64,000 nt of DNA from positions 23,203 through 87,202 of the forward strand of contig PWYW01000056.1 in NCBI GenBank assembly GCA_003567685.1. The letters run 5' to 3'. The translations under genes and the position numbers were made by a program. Source of the DNA: Gammaproteobacteria bacterium (GTDB lineage Bacteria; Pseudomonadota; Gammaproteobacteria; Xanthomonadales; Wenzhouxiangellaceae). Positions 43,891 to 54,695 of this stretch are shown here, in pieces. The stretch's first letter is position 1, and each line of letters opens with the position of its first letter. The notes beneath the pieces are model-generated. The model saw only the letters and a program-made list of their open reading frames with translations. It was not told the origin of the DNA and searched no databases.

Positions 43891-44526
43891 ATGATGCGCC
43901 GAGACGGCAATCCTGTTGGCGATCGCAGCAGCCACCTGACCATCCTCAGCCAACGCGAGGGCGAGATCTCAAACTGGCTGGATCACGCTGCCCGCTTGCG
44001 AATCCAGGTTTTCCGGGACTTCCCCTACCTTTACCAGGGCAGCATGGATTACGAGCGTGACTATCTCGACCATCTGGCTACAGCCAAGGGGGCGGTCCTG
44101 GTTCTGGCCCTGGACGGAGACCAGGTCGTCGGCTGCGCCACCGCCATGGCCATGCGCGGAGCCGAGAGTGCCTTTCGCCGGCCCTTCGAGCAAGCCGGTG
44201 CGGCGATTGATTCCATCCTATATTTCGGCGAATCCGTGTTGTTGCCCGCCTATCGAGGCCTGGGTGTCGGGCATCGCTTCTTCGATGAACGCGAGCGCGA
44301 AGCGGTCCGGCAAGGCGCTCGCATGACCACGTTCTGCGCGGTTCAGCGACCGGTCAATCATCCGCGTCGCCCGGCCGGCTACCGCAGCCTGGAGGCTTTC
44401 TGGGAAAAGCGGGGTTACCAACGGCGTCCGGAATTAACCACTCAATTCCACTGGAAAGACTTGGGGGATTCTGCCCAAACAGCCAAAACCCTGGTTTTCT
44501 GGACGCGCGAATTGGCGTTCGTGTAG
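43891..44526 (+). CDS. GNAT-family N-acetyltransferase
   Basis: A 211-aa acetyltransferase. The CoA loop is seen near 125-140 (GESVLLPAYRGLGVGHRFFD: R-G-x-G-V-G). An N-terminal extension and the YRSLEAFWEKRGYQRRPEL block near 165-185 resemble GNATs of unknown substrate in Proteobacteria. Start could be either of two adjacent ATGs (43891, 43894). Located 28 bp after ugd, possibly in the same transcript. Confidence 0.83.
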   Translation: MMRRDGNPVGDRSSHLTILSQREGEISNWLDHAARLRIQVFRDFPYLYQGSMDYERDYLDHLATAKGAVLVLALDGDQVVGCATAMAMRGAESAFRRPFEQAGAAIDSILYFGESVLLPAYRGLGVGHRFFDEREREAVRQGARMTTFCAVQRPVNHPRRPAGYRSLEAFWEKRGYQRRPELTTQFHWKDLGDSAQTAKTLVFWTRELAFV

Positions 44527-44542
44527 TGCTAAACTTTGGCGC

Positions 44543-45202
44543 ATGAGCAGGCTGAGACTGCACCGGGAAGAAATCGCCAATGCCCTCACTCACGGATTGG
44601 GCGTTGTCCTCAGCATTGGCGGCGGGGCTGTGCTGGTTACCCTGGCCGCGTTGTTTGCTGGCGTCAGGGAAACCATCAGCGTCGCCGTGTTCAGTGCAAC
44701 GCTGATCCTTTTGTATACCGCCTCGACGCTCTATCATGCGGCCCGGCATCCGCAGACCAAGTCGCGACTCAAGGTGCTTGACCATTGCGCCATCTTCCTG
44801 ATGATTGCCGGCACCTACACACCATTTACCATCGCGGCACTGAAAGGCGGCTGGGGTTGGTCATTGTTCGGGGTAATTTGGGGCCTGGCGGTGTTCGGTA
44901 TTGTCTTCAAGGTGTTTTTCACCGGGCGCTTCAAATTGCTGTCGACCGCCACCTACATCGGCATGGGCTGGCTGGTTGTGGTTGCCTTCGTACCGCTCAC
45001 CCAGGCGCTGACGCCGGCGGCACTTGGCTGGCTGGTCGGCGGTGGCGTTCTATACACCGTAGGCACCTTGTTCTACCACATGGAACGCCTGCCCTATTCC
45101 CACGCTGTCTGGCACCTGTTTGTTCTCGGCGGCAGCATCTGCCACTTTGCCGCAGTGACCGCCCAAATCGTCACCCCGGCATTGTCGACAGCCAGCTACT
45201 GA
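44543..45202 (+). CDS. Hemolysin III family (YqfA/PAQR-type) membrane protein
   Basis: Seven-helix membrane protein, 219 aa. Motifs: EEIANALTHGLGVVLSI near 7, STLYHAARHP near 67 and LDHCAIFLMIAGTYTPF near 82, with HAVWHLFVLGGSICHF near 190; these carry the Glu/His residues thought to bind zinc in PAQR proteins. Bacterial members affect membrane fluidity or behave as hydrolase-like proteins; hemolytic action is not implied by homology alone. Confidence 0.9.
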   Translation: MSRLRLHREEIANALTHGLGVVLSIGGGAVLVTLAALFAGVRETISVAVFSATLILLYTASTLYHAARHPQTKSRLKVLDHCAIFLMIAGTYTPFTIAALKGGWGWSLFGVIWGLAVFGIVFKVFFTGRFKLLSTATYIGMGWLVVVAFVPLTQALTPAALGWLVGGGVLYTVGTLFYHMERLPYSHAVWHLFVLGGSICHFAAVTAQIVTPALSTASY

Positions 45203-45239
45203 ATCCACCCCTACCTCACTTCGTCTTCAAGGACTCGCC

Positions 45240-45782
45240 ATGATCTCTATTCACCGGACCCGTTCTTTCTGCTTGCTGGCTCTGGTTAGCCTCCTGGCGC
45301 TGGGTGGGTGCGCCTCGACACCATCGGATGACACCCTGGAGAGAGAATCACGGGCAGCGCTGGCGCGATTCATAGACCGGGACCCCGGACTCCAGGGCTG
45401 GGTCGACCAGGCCCATGCCTATGTCATCTTCCCCGACGTGGCCAAAGGCGGCCTGGGCGTTGGCGGAGCCTTCGGCCGGGGCATGGTTTTCCAGAATGGC
45501 GCGCCGATCGGACGGGCGACGGTATCCCAGGCCACGGTCGGGGCACAGATCGGTGCCCAGTCCTATAGCCAGGTCATCTTTTTTCAAGATGATGCAGCCC
45601 TGCGAATTTTCCAGCGGGAAAACCTGGAGTTCTCGGCCCAGGCCCCCGCGGTAGCCGCCACGGCCGGTGCCGCAGCCACGACCAGCTATGAGCGCGGTGT
45701 CGCGGTTTTCCTGCTGGTCCGAGGAGGATTGATGGCCGAGGCGAGCGTGGGTGGCCAGCGCTTCACCTACACGCCACTCTGA
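45240..45782 (+). CDS. SYLF-domain (Ysc84-like) lipoprotein
   Basis: A 180-aa lipoprotein with lipobox ALGGCAS (Cys near 24) and a SYLF domain (about 50-178) with AYVIFPDVAKGGLGVGGAFG, SYSQVIFFQDDAALRIFQ and the FTYTPL end. SYLF domains bind lipids in eukaryotes; bacterial lipoprotein members are of unknown role. An AAGGA site lies 6 bp before the ATG. Its stop overlaps the end of the convergent ABC transporter gene by 16 bp. Confidence 0.88.
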   Translation: MISIHRTRSFCLLALVSLLALGGCASTPSDDTLERESRAALARFIDRDPGLQGWVDQAHAYVIFPDVAKGGLGVGGAFGRGMVFQNGAPIGRATVSQATVGAQIGAQSYSQVIFFQDDAALRIFQRENLEFSAQAPAVAATAGAAATTSYERGVAVFLLVRGGLMAEASVGGQRFTYTPL

Positions 45783-47578
45783 TCAGGCACCCGGGAAGCC
45801 TCCGCCCCTGACAAGAACTGGAGTCGGGCCAGCCGCGCGTAAAGCGCGTTTTCGTGCATCAGCTTCTCGTGACTCCCCTCGGCGACCAGCCGGCCGCCGT
45901 CCAGCACCAGAATACGGTCTGCCCGTTGCACAGTTGCCAGACGGTGCGCAATGACCAGCACCGTGCGATCACGTGCGAGCGCTTCAAGCGCGTCCTGGAC
46001 CAGACGCTCACTGTTGGCGTCCAGACTGGCGGTGGCCTCGTCAAGCAGCAATATCCTTGGCTGTTTGGCCAATGCACGGGCAATCGCCAAACGCTGACGC
46101 TGGCCTCCCGAGACACGCTGGCCGCGCTCGCCGAGGAAGGTTTGATAAGCTTCCGGCCAGCGACGGATGAACTCATCCGCGTGAGCAGCCCGTGCCGCCT
46201 CAATGACCACGGCATCGTCCGCGTCAACCGCCGTGTCCAGACCATAGGCAATGTTCTCGGATGCAGTGCCTGAGAACATCGCCACATCCTGCGGCACCAG
46301 ACCCATGGCTCGGCGCAGTTCGGCCAGATCCAGACACTTCAAGTCCTGTTCGCCGACTCGAACCTGCCCATGGTCCGGATCGTAAAAACGCAGCAACAGC
46401 TTCAGCACCGTCGACTTCCCGGCCCCGGACGGCCCAACCAGGGCGACGGTCTCGCCGGGCTGGATGGAGAAGCTCAAATCCTCCAGCACGACCTCGTCCT
46501 GACGGCTGGGGTAGCGAAAACTGACTGCGTCAAACGACACCCCCAAGGGCCCATGAGGCAGGGCCAGCGGCGTTTCCGGGGCACGAATATCCGGCTCCAG
46601 CGAAAGCAATTCCGCCAATCGCTCCATCGCCCCAGCCGCGCGTTGGAGCTGTCCCCATATTTCACTCAAACCGGCAGTGGCACCTGCGGCAATCACGGCG
46701 TACAAGACAAACTGGCCCAGTTGACCAGGGCTGATCTGACCCTGAAGAACACCGCGGGCACCCAACCATAGGACAAAGGTCACGGCCCCGAATGTCAACA
46801 GGATAACCAGGACAATGAGTATCGTGCTGGCCAGGATTCGCTGCCGGTTCGCTCGAACCGAGTCCTCAACGGCCGCTTCGAAGCGTTGACACTCCCGCGG
46901 CTCTTGGGCGAAGGCCTGGACGGTCTGCACAGCGTTGATCGCCTCATCGCCCAGCGCACTGAGATCGGCAATGCGATCCTGGGCCTGCCTGGACAGACGA
47001 CGCACCCAGCGCCCCAGAACAATGACAGGCAGGATGATCACCACAATCAGAAGCGCGATGATCCCGGCCAGCGAGGGCGCAGTGACAATCAGGGCAATCG
47101 CGCTGGCCACCAGCATCAAGAGATTTCTCAGGCCGAACGAAACCGTCGACCCGACCAACGTTTCGATCAGGGTGGTATCGGTGTTCAGGCGAGACAACAC
47201 CTCACCGGTGCGGGTTCGGGCGAAAAACTCAGGGCTCATGGCCAGTACGCGGCGAAAGACGGCCGCCCGAATATCGGCAACAATACGCTGCCCGAGCCAG
47301 CTCACCCAATAAAATCGAAGTCCGCCGCCCACGGCCATGACACCGGCGGCGAGAAACAGCAACCAGAACCAACGATTGATACGCGCCAGGTCCTCGGCCA
47401 TGAAGCCACGATCAATGACCTGTCCGACAGCGGCCGGAATTGCCAGGGCACCGGCAGCTGACAGCAACAGGAACAGGCCGGCGAGCACGATCTGCAGGCG
47501 GTAGCGAGCGATAAACGGGCCAAGGGCGCGAAGCGATGAGAGTTCTCGACTGGCAGGCCGTACTTGTTCGTTGTTCAT
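45767..47578 (-). CDS. ABC transporter, fused membrane and ATPase domains (MsbA/BmrA-like)
   Basis: A half-size type IV ABC exporter of 603 aa. Six membrane helices are at about 20-320. The nucleotide-binding domain has GPSGAGKST (Walker A) near 398, the Q-loop, VSGGQRQRLAIARAL (signature) near 500 and ILLLDEATASLD (Walker B) near 520. This architecture exports lipids, drugs or peptides; the substrate is not readable. The start MNNEQVRP at 47578 follows the rarD stop by 5 bp; a longer in-frame version begins inside rarD. Confidence 0.92.
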   Translation of the reverse strand: MNNEQVRPASRELSSLRALGPFIARYRLQIVLAGLFLLLSAAGALAIPAAVGQVIDRGFMAEDLARINRWFWLLFLAAGVMAVGGGLRFYWVSWLGQRIVADIRAAVFRRVLAMSPEFFARTRTGEVLSRLNTDTTLIETLVGSTVSFGLRNLLMLVASAIALIVTAPSLAGIIALLIVVIILPVIVLGRWVRRLSRQAQDRIADLSALGDEAINAVQTVQAFAQEPRECQRFEAAVEDSVRANRQRILASTILIVLVILLTFGAVTFVLWLGARGVLQGQISPGQLGQFVLYAVIAAGATAGLSEIWGQLQRAAGAMERLAELLSLEPDIRAPETPLALPHGPLGVSFDAVSFRYPSRQDEVVLEDLSFSIQPGETVALVGPSGAGKSTVLKLLLRFYDPDHGQVRVGEQDLKCLDLAELRRAMGLVPQDVAMFSGTASENIAYGLDTAVDADDAVVIEAARAAHADEFIRRWPEAYQTFLGERGQRVSGGQRQRLAIARALAKQPRILLLDEATASLDANSERLVQDALEALARDRTVLVIAHRLATVQRADRILVLDGGRLVAEGSHEKLMHENALYARLARLQFLSGAEASRVPDQSGV

Positions 47579-47583
47579 TGCCG

Positions 47584-48489
47584 TCAAACCGGGATTCGAG
47601 CGCGCCGTCGCTGATGCCATCCGGACCAGCTGAACAAGACCAACGCCGTCCAAATACAGGCAAAAGTAACGGCGTGATCAATGGTGAAGGGTTCCGAATA
47701 AACGAAAACCGCCAGAAGAAACGTGACCGTCGGGGCCAGGTACTGCATCAAGCCAATTGTGCTCAAGGCCAGTCGTCGGACGCCCGCGGCAAACAGCAGC
47801 AGGGGGATGACTGTGATCAAGCCGGTCCCGGCAAGCAGCCACTGTTGCGATCGGTCGACCTGAGCAAAGCCGAGCAGACCCTGGCTGTTCAGCCACACCA
47901 GCCAGCCCAGTGCCAATGGTGCCATCAGCAGGGTTTCCCAGAACAGTCCAACCATGGGCCCGACATCGACCAGCTTGCGAACCACGGCGTAAAGGGCAAA
48001 GCTGAAGGCAAGGCCCATCGCAATCCAGGGGAACTGGCCAACGCCAATCGCCATGTAAAGAGTACCCGCAGCGGCGATCAGCACCGCGATAACCTGGATT
48101 GGCGAAAGTCGCTCACGGAAAAACAGGAGACCCATTACCACCGACACCAGGGGATTGATGAAATATCCCAGGGAGGTCGACAGTACTCGGTCGGTATTGA
48201 CGGCATAGACAAAAACCAGCCAGTTGATCACGATGAGAAGACCACTAAGGGCGAGCGCCAGGAAGGTCGACCGGCGAATCGCGAGCCTTGCGACCAGGTG
48301 TTCCCGATGGCGCAGGGCAAGTACCCCAATCAGCACGAGAACCGCCCACACCACACGATGTGCGATGATTTCGCTCGCTGCCACCTGGCCAAGCTCTTTG
48401 AAATAGATCGGTGTGAGCCCCCAAACGCTGAATGCGCCAAACGCGGCCATCAATCCGAGCCGGGTCTCCCGATTGTCCGTGGCGGTCAT
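47584..48489 (-). CDS. rarD: RarD-like EamA transporter
   Basis: Ten-helix DMT/EamA-superfamily inner-membrane protein, 301 aa. The start (GLMAAFGAFSVWGLTPIYFKEL) and SLGYFINPLVSVVMGLLFFRERLSPIQ near 130 are RarD features; a GLMQYLAPTVTFLLAVFVY block lies near 250. RarD was linked to chloramphenicol sensitivity, but the natural substrate is unclear. Its ATG overlaps the AsmA-like stop (ATGA). Confidence 0.9.
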   Translation of the reverse strand: MTATDNRETRLGLMAAFGAFSVWGLTPIYFKELGQVAASEIIAHRVVWAVLVLIGVLALRHREHLVARLAIRRSTFLALALSGLLIVINWLVFVYAVNTDRVLSTSLGYFINPLVSVVMGLLFFRERLSPIQVIAVLIAAAGTLYMAIGVGQFPWIAMGLAFSFALYAVVRKLVDVGPMVGLFWETLLMAPLALGWLVWLNSQGLLGFAQVDRSQQWLLAGTGLITVIPLLLFAAGVRRLALSTIGLMQYLAPTVTFLLAVFVYSEPFTIDHAVTFACIWTALVLFSWSGWHQRRRARIPV

Positions 48490-50084
48490 TGCTGAAGCCG
48501 GTCCGGAGGCGCTACCAGCCGTGGACTCAATGTCGGCCCTTCGATAGTCAAGGAACTGGTCAACTCGCCATCTTTTTCAAGGCTGAGAGCACCGGCTGCC
48601 GGCCGACCATCGAAGGGCAGCAGCAACAGGCCAGACAAACTCCCGAAATCGCCGAACAGCTCAACCTCCGAAAGACTGGCGGCCCGGGACTGCAGCTCAA
48701 TCCTGGCGGACAAGGACTCAAAGGAAGCTGACGCAGCGGACGGCAGGCTTTCCAGCGCGGTCCAATAGCCATCCAGCAACTCGAGGGAGCCGGCACCCTG
48801 CCAGCTTGCGGCAATACCGCGCGCCGGAACCGGCCGGCTGGAAATATCGAGCACCAGAGCACCAGCACCAGACATTCCCAGCGGATGACCAGCCGAGACC
48901 ATCAAATCATTGAAATTCGCAAGGGTCAGCACTATCTCCCCGCGCCAGGCCGAATCGATCAGAGGCTCCCAATTCACTTCGCCGTCAAGCCAGCCTCCCG
49001 GCAAGCCCGCCTGTACCTCACCCAGTGTCAGCACCCCGCCCTCTACTTTCATCAGGCCGGAAAAGGGCTCCAGGACCAGGCCGCTCCTGGCAATCTGGTT
49101 AATCGCAATGGCCAGCTCGACACTGTAGTTCTCAAACGACGGCCCTGAGTTTTCATCTCCCGCCCCGTGTGCCAGACCCGCGAGATGGTTCGCCAACGCC
49201 AGGCTGTCGACGTCAAGAACGTCAGCAAGCAATTCACCAGTAAAGTGCTGCCCTTCCAGGAATTCATAGACTCCCCCAAGAAGGAAGTCAAAACCGTTGA
49301 TCACCAGGTGGCTCTGGTTGAGCCGCAAGCGGCTGGCGCCCAGATCGAGCTCGGCATCGCCGAGAAGACGGTAATCGTAAAGTCCGTCGGAAGATTGACC
49401 AACCGCAACCAGGTCGGCCAACAGCCACGCTCCGTTCTCTTGACCGGAAAGTTCACCCTGAACCCGAAGCGGACCGAGAATGTGCGACTCGAGAACCACA
49501 CCATCCACCATGAAGGGAATAGGTGAGCCTGGCCTGAGATCGCTGACAATGACCTCGTCCACGCTGAAGCCAGCGCGGGCAAGCGAGCCAGGCTCTGGCA
49601 AATCCACTGCAAGCCCCCTGAAAACAAGGCGCTCGGGCAGCCCAAGAACGGCACTATCGGAATACTCACTGACTGCAAGGGAGTCAGGCCCACTGAAGAC
49701 TGCCTGCCCGGCATCGACTGAAGCCGTGGGATCCGCCGACAGGCGAACGCGGGTATTCCGCCACTCTAGCTCACGGACAGCCAACTGGCCACGCAGTAAA
49801 GGCAACAGCCGAACGTGGGCCGTCATCGATTCGGCAAGAATCTGACTGTCTACCTGCGCCATGGTCCACCCATCCAGTTGGATCTCGTCCAGCTCGATGC
49901 GCAAGCCCCGTTCCCAGCGCCAGCGTAACTCCCCCCGAACCAGCAGCTGCCCGCCAATCGCCGAAGAGCCCCATTCGGACACCATTCCCTTGAGGCGTTG
50001 TTCATCGAGAACGATGAAGACGGTGCCGGCAAGGCCCAGCAGTATGATCCCGGCGGCGGCAAGCACTGTCAAACGCTGAGTCAT
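48486..50084 (-). CDS. AsmA-like membrane-anchored periplasmic protein
   Basis: A 532-aa protein with one N-terminal signal anchor (about 5-27) and a long beta-rich periplasmic region. The opening pattern (GGQLLVRGELRWRWERGLRIELDEIQLDG, only loosely like the AsmA lead with GR-L-I-G-L...P-L-V) and repeated short strands are those of AsmA/TamB-type lipid-transfer proteins that may bridge the envelope. I place the start at 50084, where an AGG site precedes MTQRLT; an ATG at 50099 has no such site. It is the first gene of a tight three-gene chain with rarD and the ABC exporter. Confidence 0.75.
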   Translation of the reverse strand: MTQRLTVLAAAGIILLGLAGTVFIVLDEQRLKGMVSEWGSSAIGGQLLVRGELRWRWERGLRIELDEIQLDGWTMAQVDSQILAESMTAHVRLLPLLRGQLAVRELEWRNTRVRLSADPTASVDAGQAVFSGPDSLAVSEYSDSAVLGLPERLVFRGLAVDLPEPGSLARAGFSVDEVIVSDLRPGSPIPFMVDGVVLESHILGPLRVQGELSGQENGAWLLADLVAVGQSSDGLYDYRLLGDAELDLGASRLRLNQSHLVINGFDFLLGGVYEFLEGQHFTGELLADVLDVDSLALANHLAGLAHGAGDENSGPSFENYSVELAIAINQIARSGLVLEPFSGLMKVEGGVLTLGEVQAGLPGGWLDGEVNWEPLIDSAWRGEIVLTLANFNDLMVSAGHPLGMSGAGALVLDISSRPVPARGIAASWQGAGSLELLDGYWTALESLPSAASASFESLSARIELQSRAASLSEVELFGDFGSLSGLLLLPFDGRPAAGALSLEKDGELTSSLTIEGPTLSPRLVAPPDRLQQ

Positions 50085-50184
50085 GTTCAACCTGAGCATA
50101 AAACGCTAGTGTACCGCGTCAAGCTGATGCCGGAATCGACGCCTGGATGATCAGATGCCCCCTATCCCGATGACGCAGCGGGCA

Positions 50185-50213
50185 ATAAAAAAGCCCGGCA
50201 TTGCCGGGCTTTT
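50185..50213 (-). terminator. Rho-independent terminator after rplQ
   Basis: AAAAGCCCGGCA / TTGCCGGGCTTTT: a 12-bp stem followed on the minus strand by TTTTTTATT. It ends the ribosomal gene run 22 bp after the rplQ stop. Confidence 0.93.
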
Positions 50214-50234
50214 GAACGCAGTTAAGGCGATGCC

Positions 50235-50621
50235 TTAATCAGAGGCCTCGACGCCGGGCGCGTCCGGCCGATCGACCAGTTCGACGTAGGCCATCGGTGC
50301 ATTATCGCCAGCACGGAAACCGCACTTGAGGATTCTCAAGTAGCCGCCCGGGCGCTGCGAGTAGCGCGGCGCAATTTCGGAAAACAGTTTGCCCACAGCT
50401 TCCTTGTCGCGCAGACGCGAGAATGCCAGACGACGCTTGGCAACCGTGTCTTCCTTGGCCAGCGTAATCAGCGGTTCAGCGACGCGACGCAACTCCTTGG
50501 CCTTTGGCAAAGTGGTTTTGATCAGCTCGTGATGAATGAGACTGGCCGTCATGTTGCGGAACATCGCCTGACGGTGCGATGACGTACGGTTGAGCTTACG
50601 CCCTGCTTTGCGGTGACGCAT
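50235..50621 (-). CDS. rplQ: Ribosomal protein bL17
   Basis: Large-subunit protein near the polypeptide exit tunnel, 128 aa. The N-terminus ([20 protein letters not shown]) and [20 protein letters not shown] near 52 are family blocks. The acidic tail after about 115 is variable. An AAGGAGA site precedes the start. It is the last gene of the alpha operon. Confidence 0.98.
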   Translation of the reverse strand: MRHRKAGRKLNRTSSHRQAMFRNMTASLIHHELIKTTLPKAKELRRVAEPLITLAKEDTVAKRRLAFSRLRDKEAVGKLFSEIAPRYSQRPGGYLRILKCGFRAGDNAPMAYVELVDRPDAPGVEASD

Positions 50622-50632
50622 TGATATTCTCC

Positions 50633-51637
50633 TTAACGCTCGGTACGGGCCAGGCTGGCTGGCGGCCAGTTTTCCAGGCGGGTGCCCAGATTCAGGTCGT
50701 GCGAGGCCAGTACCGTCTTGATCTCGGTCAGCGACTTCTTGCCCAGGTTGGGGGTTTTCAACAGTTCGGTTTCGGTACGCTGAACCAGATCGCCAACGTA
50801 CTGGATGTGTTCAGCCTTCAGGCAGTTGGCCGAACGCACCGTCAACTCCAGATCATCGATCGGACGCAGCAAGACCGGATCGAACGACTCGGCACGGCTT
50901 TCGGTGGCTTCCTTCTCGCGGGCAACAAAGTCCACGAATACCGACATCTGGTCGACCAGGATGCCCGCGGCCAGCTTGACCGCGTCTTCGCAGCTCATCG
51001 TGCCGTTGGTATCGATATCCAGAACCAGCTTGTCGAGGTCCGTACGTTGGCCGACACGGGCGCTCTCCACGCTGTAGGCCACGCGGTGCACGGGGCAGTA
51101 CGACGCATCCAGCATGAGACGGCCGATCGGACGCGTCTCTTCGGTGTTGAATTTCAGCGCATTGGCGGGCTTGTAGCCAACACCGCGAGTGATCTTGAGC
51201 TGCATCCGCAGTTTCTGATCTTTGGTCAGATGGCAAATCACGTGATCCGGATTTACCACCTCGACATCATCGTTGAGCTGGATGTCACCGGCCGTAACCG
51301 GGCCCGCCTTGTCCTTGCTGAGGGTCAACACGGCTTCATCACGCGAGTGCATCTGAACCGCAACTTCCTTGAGGTTCAACAGGATCTCGACGATATCTTC
51401 CTGAATACCCTCGACGGCCGTGTACTCGTGCAGCACGCCTTCGATTTCCACCTCGGTGATCGCACTACCGGGAATCGAAGACAGCAGAACGCGACGCAAG
51501 GCATTGCCGAGCGTATGCCCGAAACCGCGTTCGAGCGGCTCCAGGGTGATACGGGCGCGACGAGCATTGATCTCGTCAACAACGAGGCCCTGGGGCTTCA
51601 GCATCGTCCCGATAAGTTCGCTTATCTGGCCTGACAT
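50633..51637 (-). CDS. rpoA: RNA polymerase alpha subunit
   Basis: The 334-aa alpha subunit that nucleates RNA polymerase assembly and contacts activators and UP elements. The N-terminal domain shows [26 protein letters not shown] near 32-58 (dimer and assembly site) and the C-terminal domain [22 protein letters not shown] near 297-318, the DNA-binding helix-hairpin-helix. It follows rpsD after a 61-bp spacer with a terminator-like hairpin. Confidence 0.98.
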   Translation of the reverse strand: MSGQISELIGTMLKPQGLVVDEINARRARITLEPLERGFGHTLGNALRRVLLSSIPGSAITEVEIEGVLHEYTAVEGIQEDIVEILLNLKEVAVQMHSRDEAVLTLSKDKAGPVTAGDIQLNDDVEVVNPDHVICHLTKDQKLRMQLKITRGVGYKPANALKFNTEETRPIGRLMLDASYCPVHRVAYSVESARVGQRTDLDKLVLDIDTNGTMSCEDAVKLAAGILVDQMSVFVDFVAREKEATESRAESFDPVLLRPIDDLELTVRSANCLKAEHIQYVGDLVQRTETELLKTPNLGKKSLTEIKTVLASHDLNLGTRLENWPPASLARTER

Positions 51638-51660
51638 GTACTGCCTCTCTAAATACTTGC

Positions 51661-51693
51661 AAAAAGGAACGATGCCGGCGTCGCCAGCATCGT
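51661..51693 (-). terminator. Terminator-like hairpin between rpsD and rpoA
   Basis: On the minus strand, ACGATGCTGGC (51693-51683) pairs with GCCGGCATCGT (51679-51669) around GAC, with one mismatch, followed by TCCTTTTT. It may cause partial termination, setting the ratio of ribosomal protein to alpha subunit, or stabilise the upstream mRNA. Confidence 0.6.
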
Positions 51694-51698
51694 CAGGT

Positions 51699-52325
51699 TT
51701 ACTTGGAGTAGAGCTCGACGATCAGGTTTTCGTTGATGTCGGGCGGAAGGTCATTCCGTTCCGGAACACCCTTGAAGGTGCCTTCCATCTTCTCGAAATC
51801 CACCTCTACCCAATCGGGGACGAGGTCAAGCTCGCGTGAAATGTTGATGGATTCCTGGATTCGGAGCTGCTTCCGCGACTTCTCCCGAACAGACACCTTG
51901 TCACCGGGCTGAACCTGGTAAGAGGCAATGTTGACGCTCTTTCCATTCACTTCGATGGACTTGTGGCTGACCAGCTGACGAGCCTGCGCGCGAGTGACCG
52001 CGAAACCCATCCGGTAAACCACGTTATCCAGGCGCTTCTCAAGCAGCTGGAGCAGATTCTCACCGGTGGCACCCTTGATACGGGCGGCTTCCTTGTAATA
52101 GTTGCGGAATTGCTTTTCCAGCACGCCGTACATACGGCGAACCTTCTGTTTTTCCCGCAGCTGCAGTGCGTAGTCTGACAAGCGCTGACGACGGCTGTCA
52201 CCATGCTGGCCTGGCGGCTGGTTCAGTTTGCACTTGGAGTCGAGGCCGCGAGCAGGGCTCTTGAGGCTCAAGTCCATGCCCTCACGGCGGGCAAGCTTAC
52301 AAGTCGGTCCGATATATCTAGCCAT
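51699..52325 (-). CDS. rpsD: Ribosomal protein uS4
   Basis: Primary 16S rRNA binder, and in E. coli the translational repressor of the alpha operon. The 208-aa protein begins [19 protein letters not shown] and has an S4 RNA-binding domain at about 95-160 ([20 protein letters not shown]). The C-terminal Lys ends the family fold ([10 protein letters not shown]). No zinc cysteine cluster, so it is the C-minus form. Confidence 0.98.
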   Translation of the reverse strand: MARYIGPTCKLARREGMDLSLKSPARGLDSKCKLNQPPGQHGDSRRQRLSDYALQLREKQKVRRMYGVLEKQFRNYYKEAARIKGATGENLLQLLEKRLDNVVYRMGFAVTRAQARQLVSHKSIEVNGKSVNIASYQVQPGDKVSVREKSRKQLRIQESINISRELDLVPDWVEVDFEKMEGTFKGVPERNDLPPDINENLIVELYSK

Positions 52326-52352
52326 AATCTCTTAGTTCCGCAGTGTGAAGCG

Positions 52353-52742
52353 TCAGACCCGACGCTTCTTGGGAGGACGGCATCCATTGTGGGGAATGGG
52401 CGTCACATCAATAATGTTCACAATCTTGAAGCCGACCGCGTTCAGCGATCGAACCGAGGATTCGCGACCCGGGCCCGGGCCATTGACACGAACTTCAAGG
52501 TTTTTCATCCCGTATTCCTGGGCAGCGCGTCCGGCGTTTTCAGCCGCGACCTGGGCAGCGAACGGCGTCGACTTGCGTGACCCACGGAACCCGGAGCCAC
52601 CCGACGTTGCCCACGACAGCGCGTTGCCCTGCCGATCGGTAATCGTGATGATGGTGTTGTTGAACGAGGCATGCACGTGGGCAATGCCGTCGACAATCAC
52701 CTTCTTGACTTTCTTCTTGCCTTTGGAGGTTTGCTTGGCCAT
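52353..52742 (-). CDS. rpsK: Ribosomal protein uS11
   Basis: Platform protein of the small subunit, 129 aa. Basic N-terminus ([12 protein letters not shown]), then [20 protein letters not shown] near 19 and the C-terminal [18 protein letters not shown] typical of bacteria. It is co-transcribed after rpsM with an 11-bp gap. Confidence 0.98.
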   Translation of the reverse strand: MAKQTSKGKKKVKKVIVDGIAHVHASFNNTIITITDRQGNALSWATSGGSGFRGSRKSTPFAAQVAAENAGRAAQEYGMKNLEVRVNGPGPGRESSVRSLNAVGFKIVNIIDVTPIPHNGCRPPKKRRV

Positions 52743-52753
52743 CAGTGTCTACC

Positions 52754-53107
52754 TTAACGAATCGGACGACGCGGACCCTTGCGGGTACGAGCGTTGGTAC
52801 GGGTGCGCTGGCCACGCGCCGGCAGACCGCGACGGTGACGCAGACCGCGGTAGCAGCCCAGGTCCATCAGACGCTTGATGCTCATGGCAACTTCGCGTCG
52901 CAGGTCACCCTCGACGTTGTACTTGCCGATCTCCTGGCGAAGCTTTTCCTGTTCGGCTTCAGTCAGATCACGCACTTTGGTATCCGGAGCCACACCCGTG
53001 GCCTCGCAGATTTGGTAAGAGCGGGTCCGGCCGATACCGTAAATGTGGGTCAGTGCCACCCAGATATGCTTCTGGACGGGCAGGTTGACGCCTGCAATAC
53101 GAGCCAT
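52754..53107 (-). CDS. rpsM: Ribosomal protein uS13
   Basis: Head protein that contacts tRNA and the large subunit through its C-tail. The 117-aa sequence has [20 protein letters not shown] and the ending [19 protein letters not shown]. It is the first gene of the alpha operon; a good sigma-70 promoter lies 48-76 bp upstream. Confidence 0.98.
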   Translation of the reverse strand: MARIAGVNLPVQKHIWVALTHIYGIGRTRSYQICEATGVAPDTKVRDLTEAEQEKLRQEIGKYNVEGDLRREVAMSIKRLMDLGCYRGLRHRRGLPARGQRTRTNARTRKGPRRPIR

Positions 53108-53154
53108 GTATGTTCTCCGTAAAACCTGTTACAGCTTGTCAGCGCAAACCGGCA

Positions 53155-53183
53155 ATTATACCGAGTTGCTGGGTTTCAATCAA
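53155..53183 (-). promoter_or_regulatory. Sigma-70 promoter of the alpha operon
   Basis: Read on the minus strand: TTGATT (53183-53178), 17-bp spacer, TATAAT (53160-53155). Transcription would start near 53148, about 40 bases before rpsM. It sits between rpmJ and rpsM, allowing expression of rpsM-rpsK-rpsD-rpoA-rplQ separately from the spc genes. Confidence 0.85.
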
Positions 53184-53192
53184 CAGCGAGGT

Positions 53193-53306
53193 TCAACCCT
53201 GACGCTGTTTGTGTTTGGGATCGCTGCAAATCACGAACACCACACCACGGCGGCGGACGATTTTGCAGTTTCGGCAGATTTTCTTGACCGATGCCTGAAC
53301 CTTCAT
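53193..53306 (-). CDS. rpmJ: Ribosomal protein bL36
   Basis: Smallest large-subunit protein, 37 aa, with a zinc site: CRNC, then [12 protein letters not shown] provides the third Cys and His (C-x2-C...C-x4-H). So the zinc-type paralogue is the one in the spc operon, as in E. coli. It follows secY after 30 bp. Confidence 0.95.
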   Translation of the reverse strand: MKVQASVKKICRNCKIVRRRGVVFVICSDPKHKQRQG

Positions 53307-53336
53307 TTTTTCACTCCGATCAGTTGCAACAGACCG

Positions 53337-54694
<1,358 letters not shown>

Positions 54695-54695
<1 letters not shown>

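Noticed and set aside
50621..51634. 337-codon antisense frame over rpoA
   Set aside because: rpoA is highly conserved on the opposite strand and accounts for the open frame.
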